A stretch of DNA of 64,000 nt from Shewanella insulae (GTDB taxonomy: Bacteria > Pseudomonadota > Gammaproteobacteria > Enterobacterales > Shewanellaceae). Below the pieces are notes generated by a model, which saw only the letters and a list, made by a program, of their open reading frames with translations, ran no database searches and was not told where the DNA came from. The stretch is from positions 62,001 to 126,000 of the forward strand of contig NZ_WRPA01000012.1 of NCBI RefSeq assembly GCF_009831655.1. Reading direction: 5' to 3'. Each line of letters starts with the position of its first letter. Within the stretch, counting starts at the first letter, position 1. Shown here piece after piece: positions 20,259 through 27,930 of the stretch. The position numbers and the translations under genes are program-made.

Positions 20259-21590
20259 CTATCCCTTAAAGCCAAGGGTGATCTTCAGTCCGCCCAGCTG
20301 CTGGCCATGCTCGAAGTCTAGGCTTATCTCATACTGCTCGGTAATATCCTTGACGATGGAGAGTCCCAGGCCGTGGCCCATGATCGCCTCATCCAGGCGC
20401 TTGCCCCTCTGGGTCAACTGGCTGAGGGCCTCATCGGCGACCCCGGGGCCATCATCTTCTATGGTCAGCAGGAGCTGCTCATCTATCTGCTTGGTAGAAA
20501 CCGCCACCTTGCTGTTAGCCCACTTGAAGGCGTTATCCAATAGGTTACCTATCAGCTCCATGCCATCTTCGCGGTGAATAGGCAGGCGGCTTAAGCCCTC
20601 GTCCAGGTTAAACTGGCAGGCGATCGCCTTGTGGCCGTGCACCTTGGTGAGGGTTTGGGCCAAGTCCAGCAGATCTTTGGGGAGCTGCATCTGGGCCGCG
20701 GGTAGCATGTCACCGGTGATCCGCGCCGCCGCCAGCTTGCGCTCTATCATCTTGTGGATTTGATCGAGCTGGCTCTGCATGGCGCTGGCGGCCTCGGGAT
20801 CTTTGAGCCCCAGCACCTCCACCTGCTGCTGCATCACCGCCAGCGGCGTCTTCAGGCCATGACTGAGGTTGCCCAGGTTGTTGCGGCTGCGTTCCATCTG
20901 CTTGCTCGAGTATTGCAACAGCTCGTTATAGGTCTGGGCCAGTGGCGCAAGCTCGGGCGGGATCTTGCCGGTATCCAGCGCGGTGATCTCCCCCTCTCTG
21001 AGCTTCATCAGCGCCCGCTGCATATCGTTGATCGGCTTGAAAGATTGCCGCAGCAGAATGAAGATCCCCGCCACCATGGTGAGCAGCATGGCCAGGTTGA
21101 CCGATAGCTTAGTGCCATAGACCTGGGTGAACACCTGGCGGCCGATGCTGAGATCCTGAGCCACGGTCAGGGTCGCCTGTACCTTGGCGTCGGCGCTGCT
21201 TAATCCTATGGAGAGCAGCTGGATATCGTGATTCTGTGGCCCCTTGGTCTGCCACACCCGGGTCTGGCCCTTGGAGAGGGGCTCTATCTCCAGACGCTGA
21301 TCCCACAGGGAGCGGGATCTGAGCTCGATATCCTTGAGGTTGAGTTGGTAATAGCGCCCAGAATAGACGGGCTTATAGAAGTTAGACACCTGGTTAGGGT
21401 CAATGCTGATGTCGCCGTTGTCGAACTGAATAGCCAGCAACACCTGCTCTAAATCTTCTTCGAGGCGGTCGATGATGGAGTCATGAAATGCCTGACGCAA
21501 CATGGACTCGAAGATGACGATCGCCACGAAGGTGGAGATAATGACTAAGGCCGACAGCCAGAGGCTGAGCTTAGTGCGGATCGATATCAT
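20259..21590 (-). CDS. PhoQ-like sensor histidine kinase
   Basis: Inner-membrane kinase. TM1 lies at about 8-30. A periplasmic sensor region (about 31-170) follows, then TM2 near 165-190 and HAMP. The phospho-acceptor motif is LSHGLKTPLAVMQQQ. The ATP-binding domain has NLLDNAFKWA, EDDGPGV and GHGLGLSIV. The S-H-x-L-K-T-P-L motif is characteristic of PhoQ and close relatives. It overlaps the upstream regulator gene by 4 bp. The periplasmic ligand cannot be told from sequence. Confidence 0.88.
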   Translation of the reverse strand: MISIRTKLSLWLSALVIISTFVAIVIFESMLRQAFHDSIIDRLEEDLEQVLLAIQFDNGDISIDPNQVSNFYKPVYSGRYYQLNLKDIELRSRSLWDQRLEIEPLSKGQTRVWQTKGPQNHDIQLLSIGLSSADAKVQATLTVAQDLSIGRQVFTQVYGTKLSVNLAMLLTMVAGIFILLRQSFKPINDMQRALMKLREGEITALDTGKIPPELAPLAQTYNELLQYSSKQMERSRNNLGNLSHGLKTPLAVMQQQVEVLGLKDPEAASAMQSQLDQIHKMIERKLAAARITGDMLPAAQMQLPKDLLDLAQTLTKVHGHKAIACQFNLDEGLSRLPIHREDGMELIGNLLDNAFKWANSKVAVSTKQIDEQLLLTIEDDGPGVADEALSQLTQRGKRLDEAIMGHGLGLSIVKDITEQYEISLDFEHGQQLGGLKITLGFKG

Positions 21591-22261
21591 GGCTTGAGGC
21601 CGTGGAAGATATAGCCCTGTCCCCTGCGGGTCTCGATGGCCTTCTTACCCAGCTTCTTGCGTAGGTGGGTCACATAGACCTCCACCACGTTACTCTCTTT
21701 CTCGTCATCAAATTGGTACAGCTTGTCGGTCAACTGCGCCTTGGAGAGCAGTTTCTTGGGAGACATGAGGAAGATCTTCAGCAGGCGAAACTCCATGGCG
21801 GTGAGTTCAAAATGCTGATCGCCGACGGTGACACTCTGCTGACCCTCATCTAAGGTCACGCCTTCGAAGCTCAGCTCCTTGGTGGGGCTGTTGGTCTTGC
21901 CGTGGGCACGGTTGATCAAGGCATGAATACGCGCCAGCAGCTCCTGGCTGTGGAAGGGTTTGCCCAGATAATCGTCGGCACCGGCGTTGAATCCTTCTAC
22001 CTTCTCGTGCCATTGGCTGCGGGCAGTGAGCATGATCACCGGCGTGTCTATTCCCTGATTACGCCAGGTCTCCAGCAGCTGTAGGCCGTTGCCGTCAGGC
22101 AGGCCGATATCCAGGATGACACAATCATAATGGGTTTCTTTGATCAGGTAGTCGGCTTCGGCCGCTCTGTCGGTGACATCTGTAACATAGCCGGCCTGTT
22201 TCAGCTGTTTGGCAAGTTCATCGACCAGTAGGGTGTTGTCTTCAACCAGCAGCAATTTCAT
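21587..22261 (-). CDS. PhoP/OmpR-family response regulator
   Basis: Receiver domain with acidic pocket (VEDN), phosphorylation Asp in CVILDIGLPDGNGL (about residue 51), Thr in MLTARSQ and Lys in LGKPFH. The C-terminal winged helix (about 125-224) has RLLKIFLMSPKKLLS and VVEVYVTHLRKKLG. It is translated ahead of the kinase with a 4-bp overlap, so the two form one unit. The PepSY gene lies 110 bp upstream on the same strand and may be a target or co-transcribed. Confidence 0.92.
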   Translation of the reverse strand: MKLLLVEDNTLLVDELAKQLKQAGYVTDVTDRAAEADYLIKETHYDCVILDIGLPDGNGLQLLETWRNQGIDTPVIMLTARSQWHEKVEGFNAGADDYLGKPFHSQELLARIHALINRAHGKTNSPTKELSFEGVTLDEGQQSVTVGDQHFELTAMEFRLLKIFLMSPKKLLSKAQLTDKLYQFDDEKESNVVEVYVTHLRKKLGKKAIETRRGQGYIFHGLKP

Positions 22262-22371
22262 CGTTTCTCTCTACCTTAGCGCAGCAGGCGCTTCTGTCTA
22301 CATGGAGGCGGCCGAGTCGGATCGACCTGAATTGATAATACACTTTTTCGCCCTAAGCGGATATTTCGGTG

Positions 22372-22710
22372 CTAGTTTTTGCGGGGGATGCAGCTCTGAG
22401 GCAGGGGCTTGTTAGTGCTGTGACGGCCCGTGGTGGCATCGATATCCAGGGAGATTAGCTCACCATTTGCCGATTTGATCTGTAGATCGTAGCGCCAGTG
22501 GCCCTGGGCATGAAACAGGTGGGCATCTACCAGTTTACCATCGCAGTAGGCCTGTACCTGGTTAAGGGTGAGATCGAGTGAGAGGATCTTGCCTTCGCTG
22601 ACCAGCTCTTTGGCCTGGTTGTGTTCCAGTTCGATAACGGCGGTCGCAGCCGGACTGAGCAGTGAGCAGACACTAAGCAGGAAGGTGCTGGTAACGGCGG
22701 TCGGTTTCAC
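22372..22710 (-). CDS. Secreted PepSY-domain protein
   Basis: Small periplasmic protein. A signal peptide (about 1-24, ending ATA) is followed by a single PepSY-like fold ending in YDLQIKSANGELISLDIDAT, the most recognisable part. 112 residues. PepSY proteins are often encoded beside PhoPQ-type systems and may modulate proteases or bind metal; the function here is unknown. It lies between crp and the response regulator, all on the minus strand. Confidence 0.75.
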   Translation of the reverse strand: MKPTAVTSTFLLSVCSLLSPAATAVIELEHNQAKELVSEGKILSLDLTLNQVQAYCDGKLVDAHLFHAQGHWRYDLQIKSANGELISLDIDATTGRHSTNKPLPQSCIPRKN

Positions 22711-22721
22711 TGAGGCTGTCC

Positions 22722-22754
22722 TAAAAAAATGGCCTGACTAAGGAGTCAGGCCAC
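22722..22754 (-). terminator. Terminator after crp
   Basis: TGGCCTGACT / AGTCAGGCCA stem with a 4-base loop. On the minus strand it is followed by seven T. It ends crp before the PepSY gene. Confidence 0.9.
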
Positions 22755-22791
22755 TTTAACTAAGATCTATTAAATCTAACTTAATGTTAGC

Positions 22792-23427
22792 TTAGCGGGT
22801 ACCGTAAACCACGATAGTCTTGCCGTGTGCTTGGATCAGGTTCTGCTCTTCCAGCATCTTGAGGATACGGCCCACGGTTTCACGAGAACAACCCACGATC
22901 TGACCAATCTCTTGGCGGGTGATCTTGATCTGCATGCCGTCTGGGTGTGTCATGGCATCTGGTTGCTTAGCCAGGTGCAGCAGTGTCTGTGCGATGCGAC
23001 CGGCAACGTCAAGGAAGGCAAGGTCGCCCACTTTCTGGCTGGTGCTCTGCAGACGATAAGCCATCTGAGATGACAGCTTCATCAGGATCTCAGGGTTAAC
23101 CTGGATCAGCTGCTTAAATTTCTTGTAAGAAATCTCGGCGATTTCACAGGCTTGCTTGGCGCGAACCCAAGCCGTACGCTCGGCCTGCTCTTCAAACAGA
23201 CCCAGTTCGCCGATGAAGTCACCTTGGTTCAGGTAAGAGAGGATCATCTCTTTGCCTTCTTCATCTTTAATCAAGACGGCAACAGAACCCTTCACTATGT
23301 AGTACAGGGTGTCAGAGTCTTCACCTGCATGGATCAGAGTGCTTTTGGCTGGATATTTATGAATGTGACAGTGTGATAAAAACCATTCCAACGTTGGATC
23401 AGGTTTAGGCTTACCAATCAGAGCCAT
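22792..23427 (-). CDS. crp: cAMP receptor protein CRP
   Basis: Global transcription regulator; in Shewanella CRP is a main regulator of anaerobic respiration genes. The cAMP pocket [15 protein letters not shown] keeps the Glu and Arg that hold cAMP, with Thr in place of the E. coli Ser83. The helix-turn-helix [20 protein letters not shown] has the same DNA-contacting Arg, Glu and Arg as E. coli CRP. 211 residues, near identical in length. CGAGGAAC precedes the ATG on the minus strand. Confidence 0.98.
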   Translation of the reverse strand: MALIGKPKPDPTLEWFLSHCHIHKYPAKSTLIHAGEDSDTLYYIVKGSVAVLIKDEEGKEMILSYLNQGDFIGELGLFEEQAERTAWVRAKQACEIAEISYKKFKQLIQVNPEILMKLSSQMAYRLQSTSQKVGDLAFLDVAGRIAQTLLHLAKQPDAMTHPDGMQIKITRQEIGQIVGCSRETVGRILKMLEEQNLIQAHGKTIVVYGTR

Positions 23428-23460
23428 GCCTATGTTCCTCGACTGATTAATGTAAATACA

Positions 23461-23490
23461 AGAATATGCTAAATAAGCAGATTACGTCAA
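23461..23490 (-). promoter_or_regulatory. Likely sigma-70 promoter of crp
   Basis: On the minus strand TTGACG (-35, at 23485-23490) and TATTCT (-10, at 23461-23466) are separated by 18 bp, about 35 bp upstream of the crp start. Confidence 0.6.
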
Positions 23491-23871
23491 TTAGGCCCAA
23501 AAAACCTCGTCAGAGATCAAATTATGGCAATAAGTATGCAGCCAATAACCTAATTTACTTTGCTGTCAATAGTGGGAGTTTATTTTGATACATTAGTAAT
23601 ATATGTCAACTAATACCGTAATCAGGCCAATTTATTTGGCCGACAATGCTGCACATATCACATCTGCCTTAGGGCTCGTTACCCGGACAGGAAATAAAAC
23701 CGACGTTTTTCATGCAGTAAAACACGGTTTTTACTCGACTTGGCGGGGGAATTATTGATAGTGTTACTCTCTGCGTCGGCGAATTTTACTCGGGCCGGGG
23801 CAGCTCAAAGTTGTGACTATTTCCTGTCGCCTCCATAGGTGATGCGAACTGGTGAAGGAGAGTCTTGAATC
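23491..23871. other. Divergent intergenic region, crp and the Sel1-like gene
   Basis: About 380 bp without a gene. I see a short palindrome GGCCAATTTATTTGGCC at about 23627-23643 and an imperfect hairpin AAAACCG/CGGTTTT near 23696-23734. No convincing CRP site (TGTGA-N6-TCACA) was found, so autoregulation is not supported by this sequence. Confidence 0.4.
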
Positions 23872-24651
23872 GTGACAAAGCATATTTGGAAATTGGCCGC
23901 CGGCCTGCTAGCCCTGTTTGCCGTGCAGCAGCAAGCCCTGGCGTTCTCTGTGCCCGCCACCGATGCGGCGGCGCCTGCCAGCAAGTTGGCCCATATTCAG
24001 TTAAAAGCCAGCCAGGGTGAGGCTGAGGCGCAATTTCTTCTCGGTTTGATGTATCTCTCGGGCCGTTTCGTTAGCCCGGATCCTCAACTGGGGGCCAGCT
24101 GGGTTGAGCGCGCCGCCGAGACAGGCCACAAGAAGGCGGCCCAGACCATAGCGGATCTTGCCTTCGACGGTAAGATCATCCCTCGTGACCTGGCCCTGGC
24201 CGAGCGTTGGTATCTGAGCCTGGCCAAGGAAAATGACAAGTGGGCCCAGTTCCGTTTAGGCTTCATCTATGCCGCCGGCGGTAACGGCGTGGCACGCAAT
24301 TGCGGTAAGGCGGTCGATAACTTCATGGCGGTGGGCGATGAGATCTCCCTTGGCAATGTGGTGTGGATCCTCTCTACCTGTCCCGAGGCCAAGTACCGTG
24401 ACGGCGGTAAGGCCCTGGCCATAGGCAAGGGGCTGGTCGAGGCCAACAAGCAAGATCCGACCAACCTGGATAACCTGGCAGCAGCCTATGCCGAAATAGG
24501 CGACTACAGCGCGGCGGTGGATCTGCAGCAGCAGGCGATCAAGGCGCTCAAGCAAACCGCCGAGTTCGGTAAGTCAGACGAATTTGAATTAAGGCTGGAA
24601 AACTACCGCCAACAGAAACCATATCGTGAAGTGGTTCCCCTGTCCCAGTAG
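23872..24651 (+). CDS. Secreted Sel1-like/TPR repeat protein
   Basis: A signal peptide (about 1-24, ending ALA) precedes two or three Sel1-like helical repeats: AQFLLGLMYLSGRFVSPD (about 55-72), then AAETGHKKAAQTIADLAFDG and AQFRLGFIYAAGGNGVARN. A TPR-like tail (LDNLAAAYAEIGDYSAAVDL) follows. Such repeats mediate protein contacts in the periplasm. 259 residues. GTG start with GAAGGAG 12 bases before. No catalytic motif seen. The gene stands alone and is ended by a terminator. Confidence 0.7.
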   Translation: MTKHIWKLAAGLLALFAVQQQALAFSVPATDAAAPASKLAHIQLKASQGEAEAQFLLGLMYLSGRFVSPDPQLGASWVERAAETGHKKAAQTIADLAFDGKIIPRDLALAERWYLSLAKENDKWAQFRLGFIYAAGGNGVARNCGKAVDNFMAVGDEISLGNVVWILSTCPEAKYRDGGKALAIGKGLVEANKQDPTNLDNLAAAYAEIGDYSAAVDLQQQAIKALKQTAEFGKSDEFELRLENYRQQKPYREVVPLSQ

Positions 24652-24672
24652 GGGACTTATTCGTATCAATGA

Positions 24673-24699
24673 AGACGTCGACTCGGGTCGGCGTTTTTT
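24673..24699 (+). terminator. Terminator after the Sel1-like gene
   Basis: ACGTCGAC / GTCGGCGT stem (one G-T pair), loop TCGG, six T. Confidence 0.75.
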
Positions 24700-24702
24700 A
24701 TG

Positions 24703-24777
24703 CCTGAAAGCTTTAGGCTAGAAAAATTTAGGTTTGAAATCTTTAGACCTGAAATCTTTAAGCTTGAAAATGTTAGG
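24703..24777. repeat. Five imperfect 15-bp tandem units
   Basis: Successive units CCTGAAAGCTTTAGG, CTAGAAAAATTTAGG, TTTGAAATCTTTAGA, CCTGAAATCTTTAAG, CTTGAAAATGTTAGG. The period is exactly 15 bp over 75 bp. They lie immediately after the Sel1-like gene's terminator, in a 352-bp gene-free gap; the rest of that gap to 25003 shows nothing I recognise. Confidence 0.8.
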
Positions 24778-25003
24778 ACGGTAACGCTGGGAGATTAATG
24801 CAAAGTGGCGTGCATGAGCAGGTGTCGGAACGCTAGCATACTCGAGGAAGCAAACAGATCAAGATGGGGGAATTCACTCCCAAGAGTATACTAACTATCA
24901 GTCTTTCGCCTGAAATCCCGATAGCCAGCATTCTATGTGAGCAGACTTAAATAAAGCTTAAGTGAAACAATCTCTTTCTGAAGCAAGTGCAAGCGATTAA
25001 AAA

Positions 25004-25891
25004 TTATTCGCTATCCAGATCCAGCAGGTGCTGACGCTTCTCAAGTAGGTCCCTAATCAGCGGTGTGAGGATCAACTCCATCGCCAGTGACATCTTGCCG
25101 CCGGGCACTACCAGGGTGTTGATGCGTGACATGAAGGAACCGTCGATCATCTTCAGATAATAGGGGAAGTCGACATTCTTGATGCCGCGAAAACGGATCA
25201 CCACGAAGCTCTCATCCAGGCTGGGGATGGTCTTGGCGCTGAAGGGGTTAGAGGTGTCTACCGTAGGGACCCGCTGGAAGTTGATATGGGTGCGGGAGAA
25301 CTGCGGCGTCATATGGTTGATATAGTCTTCCATGCTGCGCACGATAGAGCCCATCACCTTCTCGCGGCTGTGGCCTCTGTCTGAGGTATCGCGGATGATC
25401 TTCTGGATCCACTCCAAGTTAACTATGGGCACCATGCCGATCAGCAGATCCACGTGCTGGGCCACGTCGCAGTCGTCGGTGACCACGCCGCCATGCAGGC
25501 CCTCGTAATAGAGCATATCCGTGTTTTCCGGCAGCGGTCGCCACTGGGTAAAGGTGCCCGGCATCTGGTTGAAGGGCACCGCCTCGTCGAAGGTGTGCAG
25601 GTAGGATCGCGTCTCGCCCTGGCCGGTGGCGCTATAGTCGCTAAAGCACTGCTCCAGCTTGGCAAAATCGTTGGCCTCTGGGCCGAAATAGCTGATGTTG
25701 CGATTCTCGTTCTGCGCCTGGCGGATCTTCAGCTCCATCTCGGGACGCGTGTAATGGTGAAAGCTGTCACCCTCGATCATCGCGGCATTGATCCCCAACT
25801 GACGGAAGATATGGCTAAATGCTGTCGTGGTTGTCGTGGTGCCTGCTCCAGAGGAGCCTGTCACGGCAATAATGGGGTGTTTGGCTGACAT
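25004..25891 (-). CDS. prkB: Phosphoribulokinase-like P-loop kinase PrkB
   Basis: Member of the phosphoribulokinase/uridine kinase family found near crp in many gammaproteobacteria. The P-loop VTGSSGAGTTTTTTAF is at about residues 10-25. EGDSFHHYTRPEM and YYEGLHGGVV match Calvin-cycle PRKs, but there are no RuBisCO genes here and the true substrate is unknown. 295 residues, normal for the family. Minus strand; yheU and yheT lie upstream in the same direction, as in E. coli. Confidence 0.88.
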   Translation of the reverse strand: MSAKHPIIAVTGSSGAGTTTTTTAFSHIFRQLGINAAMIEGDSFHHYTRPEMELKIRQAQNENRNISYFGPEANDFAKLEQCFSDYSATGQGETRSYLHTFDEAVPFNQMPGTFTQWRPLPENTDMLYYEGLHGGVVTDDCDVAQHVDLLIGMVPIVNLEWIQKIIRDTSDRGHSREKVMGSIVRSMEDYINHMTPQFSRTHINFQRVPTVDTSNPFSAKTIPSLDESFVVIRFRGIKNVDFPYYLKMIDGSFMSRINTLVVPGGKMSLAMELILTPLIRDLLEKRQHLLDLDSE

Positions 25892-25974
25892 TCTTTTACC
25901 TAAATAGCGCTAAGCTGATGCCTGATAACAGGCATTTGTGAATCAATAGTTATACGGCACGGATAACCTAAAGG

Positions 25975-26238
25975 TCAACAGGACCTGTCATCTTGTCCCT
26001 GTTGTGTCAGGGTCTCTTGTTTATGGCGAATGGCGATAGATTCATCCTCTTCGCTGTATTCGACCACGAGTTCGTTGCGGGCCAAAGCCTGACGGCATTG
26101 TGCAATGGCGCGGGCCAAGGCCTGGTCATCCAGGCTGGCGAAACTGCCATCCTCGGTCTGAGTGAAGAGAAACTCCTTGATCAGATTATCCAGGGTCTCA
26201 CTCGGCAGCTGCAGCAGGGATTGATAGGGGATCAGCAT
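25975..26238 (-). CDS. yheU: UPF0270 protein YheU
   Basis: Small conserved protein of unknown function. The N-terminus MLIPYQSLLQLPSETLDNLI and the segment FLFTQTEDGSF are the family's signature; the C-terminal tail is variable. 87 residues. It is separated from yheT by 2 bp and almost certainly co-translated with it. Not a shadow of the plus-strand frame covering the same bases. Confidence 0.88.
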   Translation of the reverse strand: MLIPYQSLLQLPSETLDNLIKEFLFTQTEDGSFASLDDQALARAIAQCRQALARNELVVEYSEEDESIAIRHKQETLTQQGQDDRSC

Positions 26239-26240
26239 GG

Positions 26241-27209
26241 TTAGGCCTCCAGCAGAAAATGAAGGATACGCTGCTCCAGATAATATCTGGGCTTGAGGGG
26301 ATGGCCGCCGTCGATAAAGCCGACGTGACCGCCCTGTTGATGCAGCTCATAGGTGACCTGGGGCGAGAGGGTCTCCCGAGTCGGGATCACCTCATCTGTC
26401 ATGAAGGGGTCGTCCTTGGCATGAATCACCAGGGTCGGCTTAGCCACCTGGCTCAGGTAGGGCAGGCCACTGGCGCGTCGGTAATAGTCTTCGACGCCAT
26501 CGAATCCGTGTAGCGGCGCCGTGACCCTGTCGTCGAACAGATGAAAGGTGGTCAGACTCTCCACCTCGGCCATGGTCACCGGCATCTGGGCGCTCAGCTC
26601 TGGCAGGGCCAGCTTATCGCGCACCTTCTGCTGCAGCTGCTTGATCAGATGGCTCTGGTAGATCTTGGAGAAGCCGTGTCTGAGCCGTTTGGCGCAGGCG
26701 CCCAGCTGTAGCGGCGCCGAGATCACCACGGCGCGATCCACCAGGCTGTCACTGCCATGTTCGCCCATATATTTGGTCAGCACATTGCCCCCCAGGCTGT
26801 AGCCCACCGCCAATAGCGGCGAGTCTGGATAGTCCTTGCGTAACTGGCTCAGGGTGGTGTGCAGGTCCTGGGTATCGCCGCTGTGATAGCTGCGGGCGAG
26901 GCGATTGGTCACCCCAGAGCAGCTGCGATGATGATGCACCAGGGCGCTGACCTTATGCTCGCCCAGCAGAGTGAGTAGACGCCTGGCATAGTGAGAGTCG
27001 GCGCTGCCTTCCAGCCCGTGCACCAACACGACTATGGGTTCACCGCACGCGGGTTTAGTCAGCCAGTCGAGATCGATAAAGTCGCCGTCATCCAACTCCA
27101 GGCGCTGACGAGTCAGGGCTGGCCTGTCCACCTTGGTTAGCACCGGCAGTATGGTTTGCACATGGGGATTTCTTGCCCACCAGGGGGGCGTGAAGGTACG
27201 CTGGGTCAT
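26241..27209 (-). CDS. yheT: Alpha/beta hydrolase YheT
   Basis: Predicted esterase of the AB-hydrolase 4 (EMB8) type. The N-terminal FTPPWWARNPHVQTILP is diagnostic. The nucleophile Ser is in GYSLGGNVL (about residue 141), Asp in HAKDDPFM and His in GGHVGFID. The physiological substrate is unknown. 322 residues. First gene of a yheT-yheU(-prkB) minus-strand run. Confidence 0.92.
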   Translation of the reverse strand: MTQRTFTPPWWARNPHVQTILPVLTKVDRPALTRQRLELDDGDFIDLDWLTKPACGEPIVVLVHGLEGSADSHYARRLLTLLGEHKVSALVHHHRSCSGVTNRLARSYHSGDTQDLHTTLSQLRKDYPDSPLLAVGYSLGGNVLTKYMGEHGSDSLVDRAVVISAPLQLGACAKRLRHGFSKIYQSHLIKQLQQKVRDKLALPELSAQMPVTMAEVESLTTFHLFDDRVTAPLHGFDGVEDYYRRASGLPYLSQVAKPTLVIHAKDDPFMTDEVIPTRETLSPQVTYELHQQGGHVGFIDGGHPLKPRYYLEQRILHFLLEA

Positions 27210-27344
27210 AAATCGCTGTTGCCGAAGATTAAAACATGTGTTTAATTGTTAGTTATCCGGCTAGTGTAACATAGATTCAAGTAGCTCCTTGTCGTCAAAG
27301 GACGACCCATGGAGTATCGCTAATCATAAAGCACAGGGAATAAG

Positions 27345-27851
27345 ATGAACCGACGCACCTTTTTGACCACGGCCCTCGTGGGGACCGGCGCCCTGGCATT
27401 GGGGGTGAACCTGTATCACCCGCCGCAGGTGAGGGTAAGCGCATCCCTGGATCAGTCCCATCGCCTGCTATTTAGCCTGCTGGTGCCCGTGTTTCTCGAC
27501 GGCGCCTTGCCCCATACCCAGTCGCTGCGCGTGGCGGCACAAAACCGCACCTTAGATGCCATAGTGGCGACCATGGATCTACTGCCCGATGAGTCCCGCG
27601 AAGAACTCGAGCAGTTATTGGAGCTGCTCGAGTCGCGCCTAGGCCTGTTACTGCTCACCGGCAACATGACCCCCCTGTTAATGCGTCAACCCCAGGAGCT
27701 GGTGGCCATGTTGGAAGCCTGGCGAAGCAGCTTTCTCGACCTTATGGTCACCGCCTATCAGGGGCTGCGGGAGTTGGTGCTGGCCAGCTACTACAGCAGT
27801 CCCGAGCACTGGTCACGATTAAATTATGAGAAGCCGCGGTTGTTTAATTGA
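27345..27851 (+). CDS. Tat-exported small subunit of a GMC-type dehydrogenase
   Basis: A twin-arginine signal (RRTFLTTALVGTGALALG, residues 3-20) is followed by a helical domain of about 140 residues rich in Leu and Glu. It precedes a GMC oxidoreductase gene by 79 bp. The pattern resembles the small (gamma) subunits of membrane FAD dehydrogenases, which carry the Tat signal and pull the folded flavoprotein through the membrane. It is shorter than typical gluconate dehydrogenase gamma subunits. Identification rests on context and signal; the exact family is uncertain. Confidence 0.6.
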   Translation: MNRRTFLTTALVGTGALALGVNLYHPPQVRVSASLDQSHRLLFSLLVPVFLDGALPHTQSLRVAAQNRTLDAIVATMDLLPDESREELEQLLELLESRLGLLLLTGNMTPLLMRQPQELVAMLEAWRSSFLDLMVTAYQGLRELVLASYYSSPEHWSRLNYEKPRLFN

Positions 27852-27930
27852 ACGTTTAGGCGGCAGAAAAGCTGGGCGATTAGCCCCAGATTGATAAACA
27901 TAACCCCGAGAACGGGGCAAAGGAGCGCCA

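Noticed and set aside
23428-23871. CRP autoregulatory site upstream of crp
   Set aside because: No TGTGA-N6-TCACA-like site with at least 8 of 10 matches was found.
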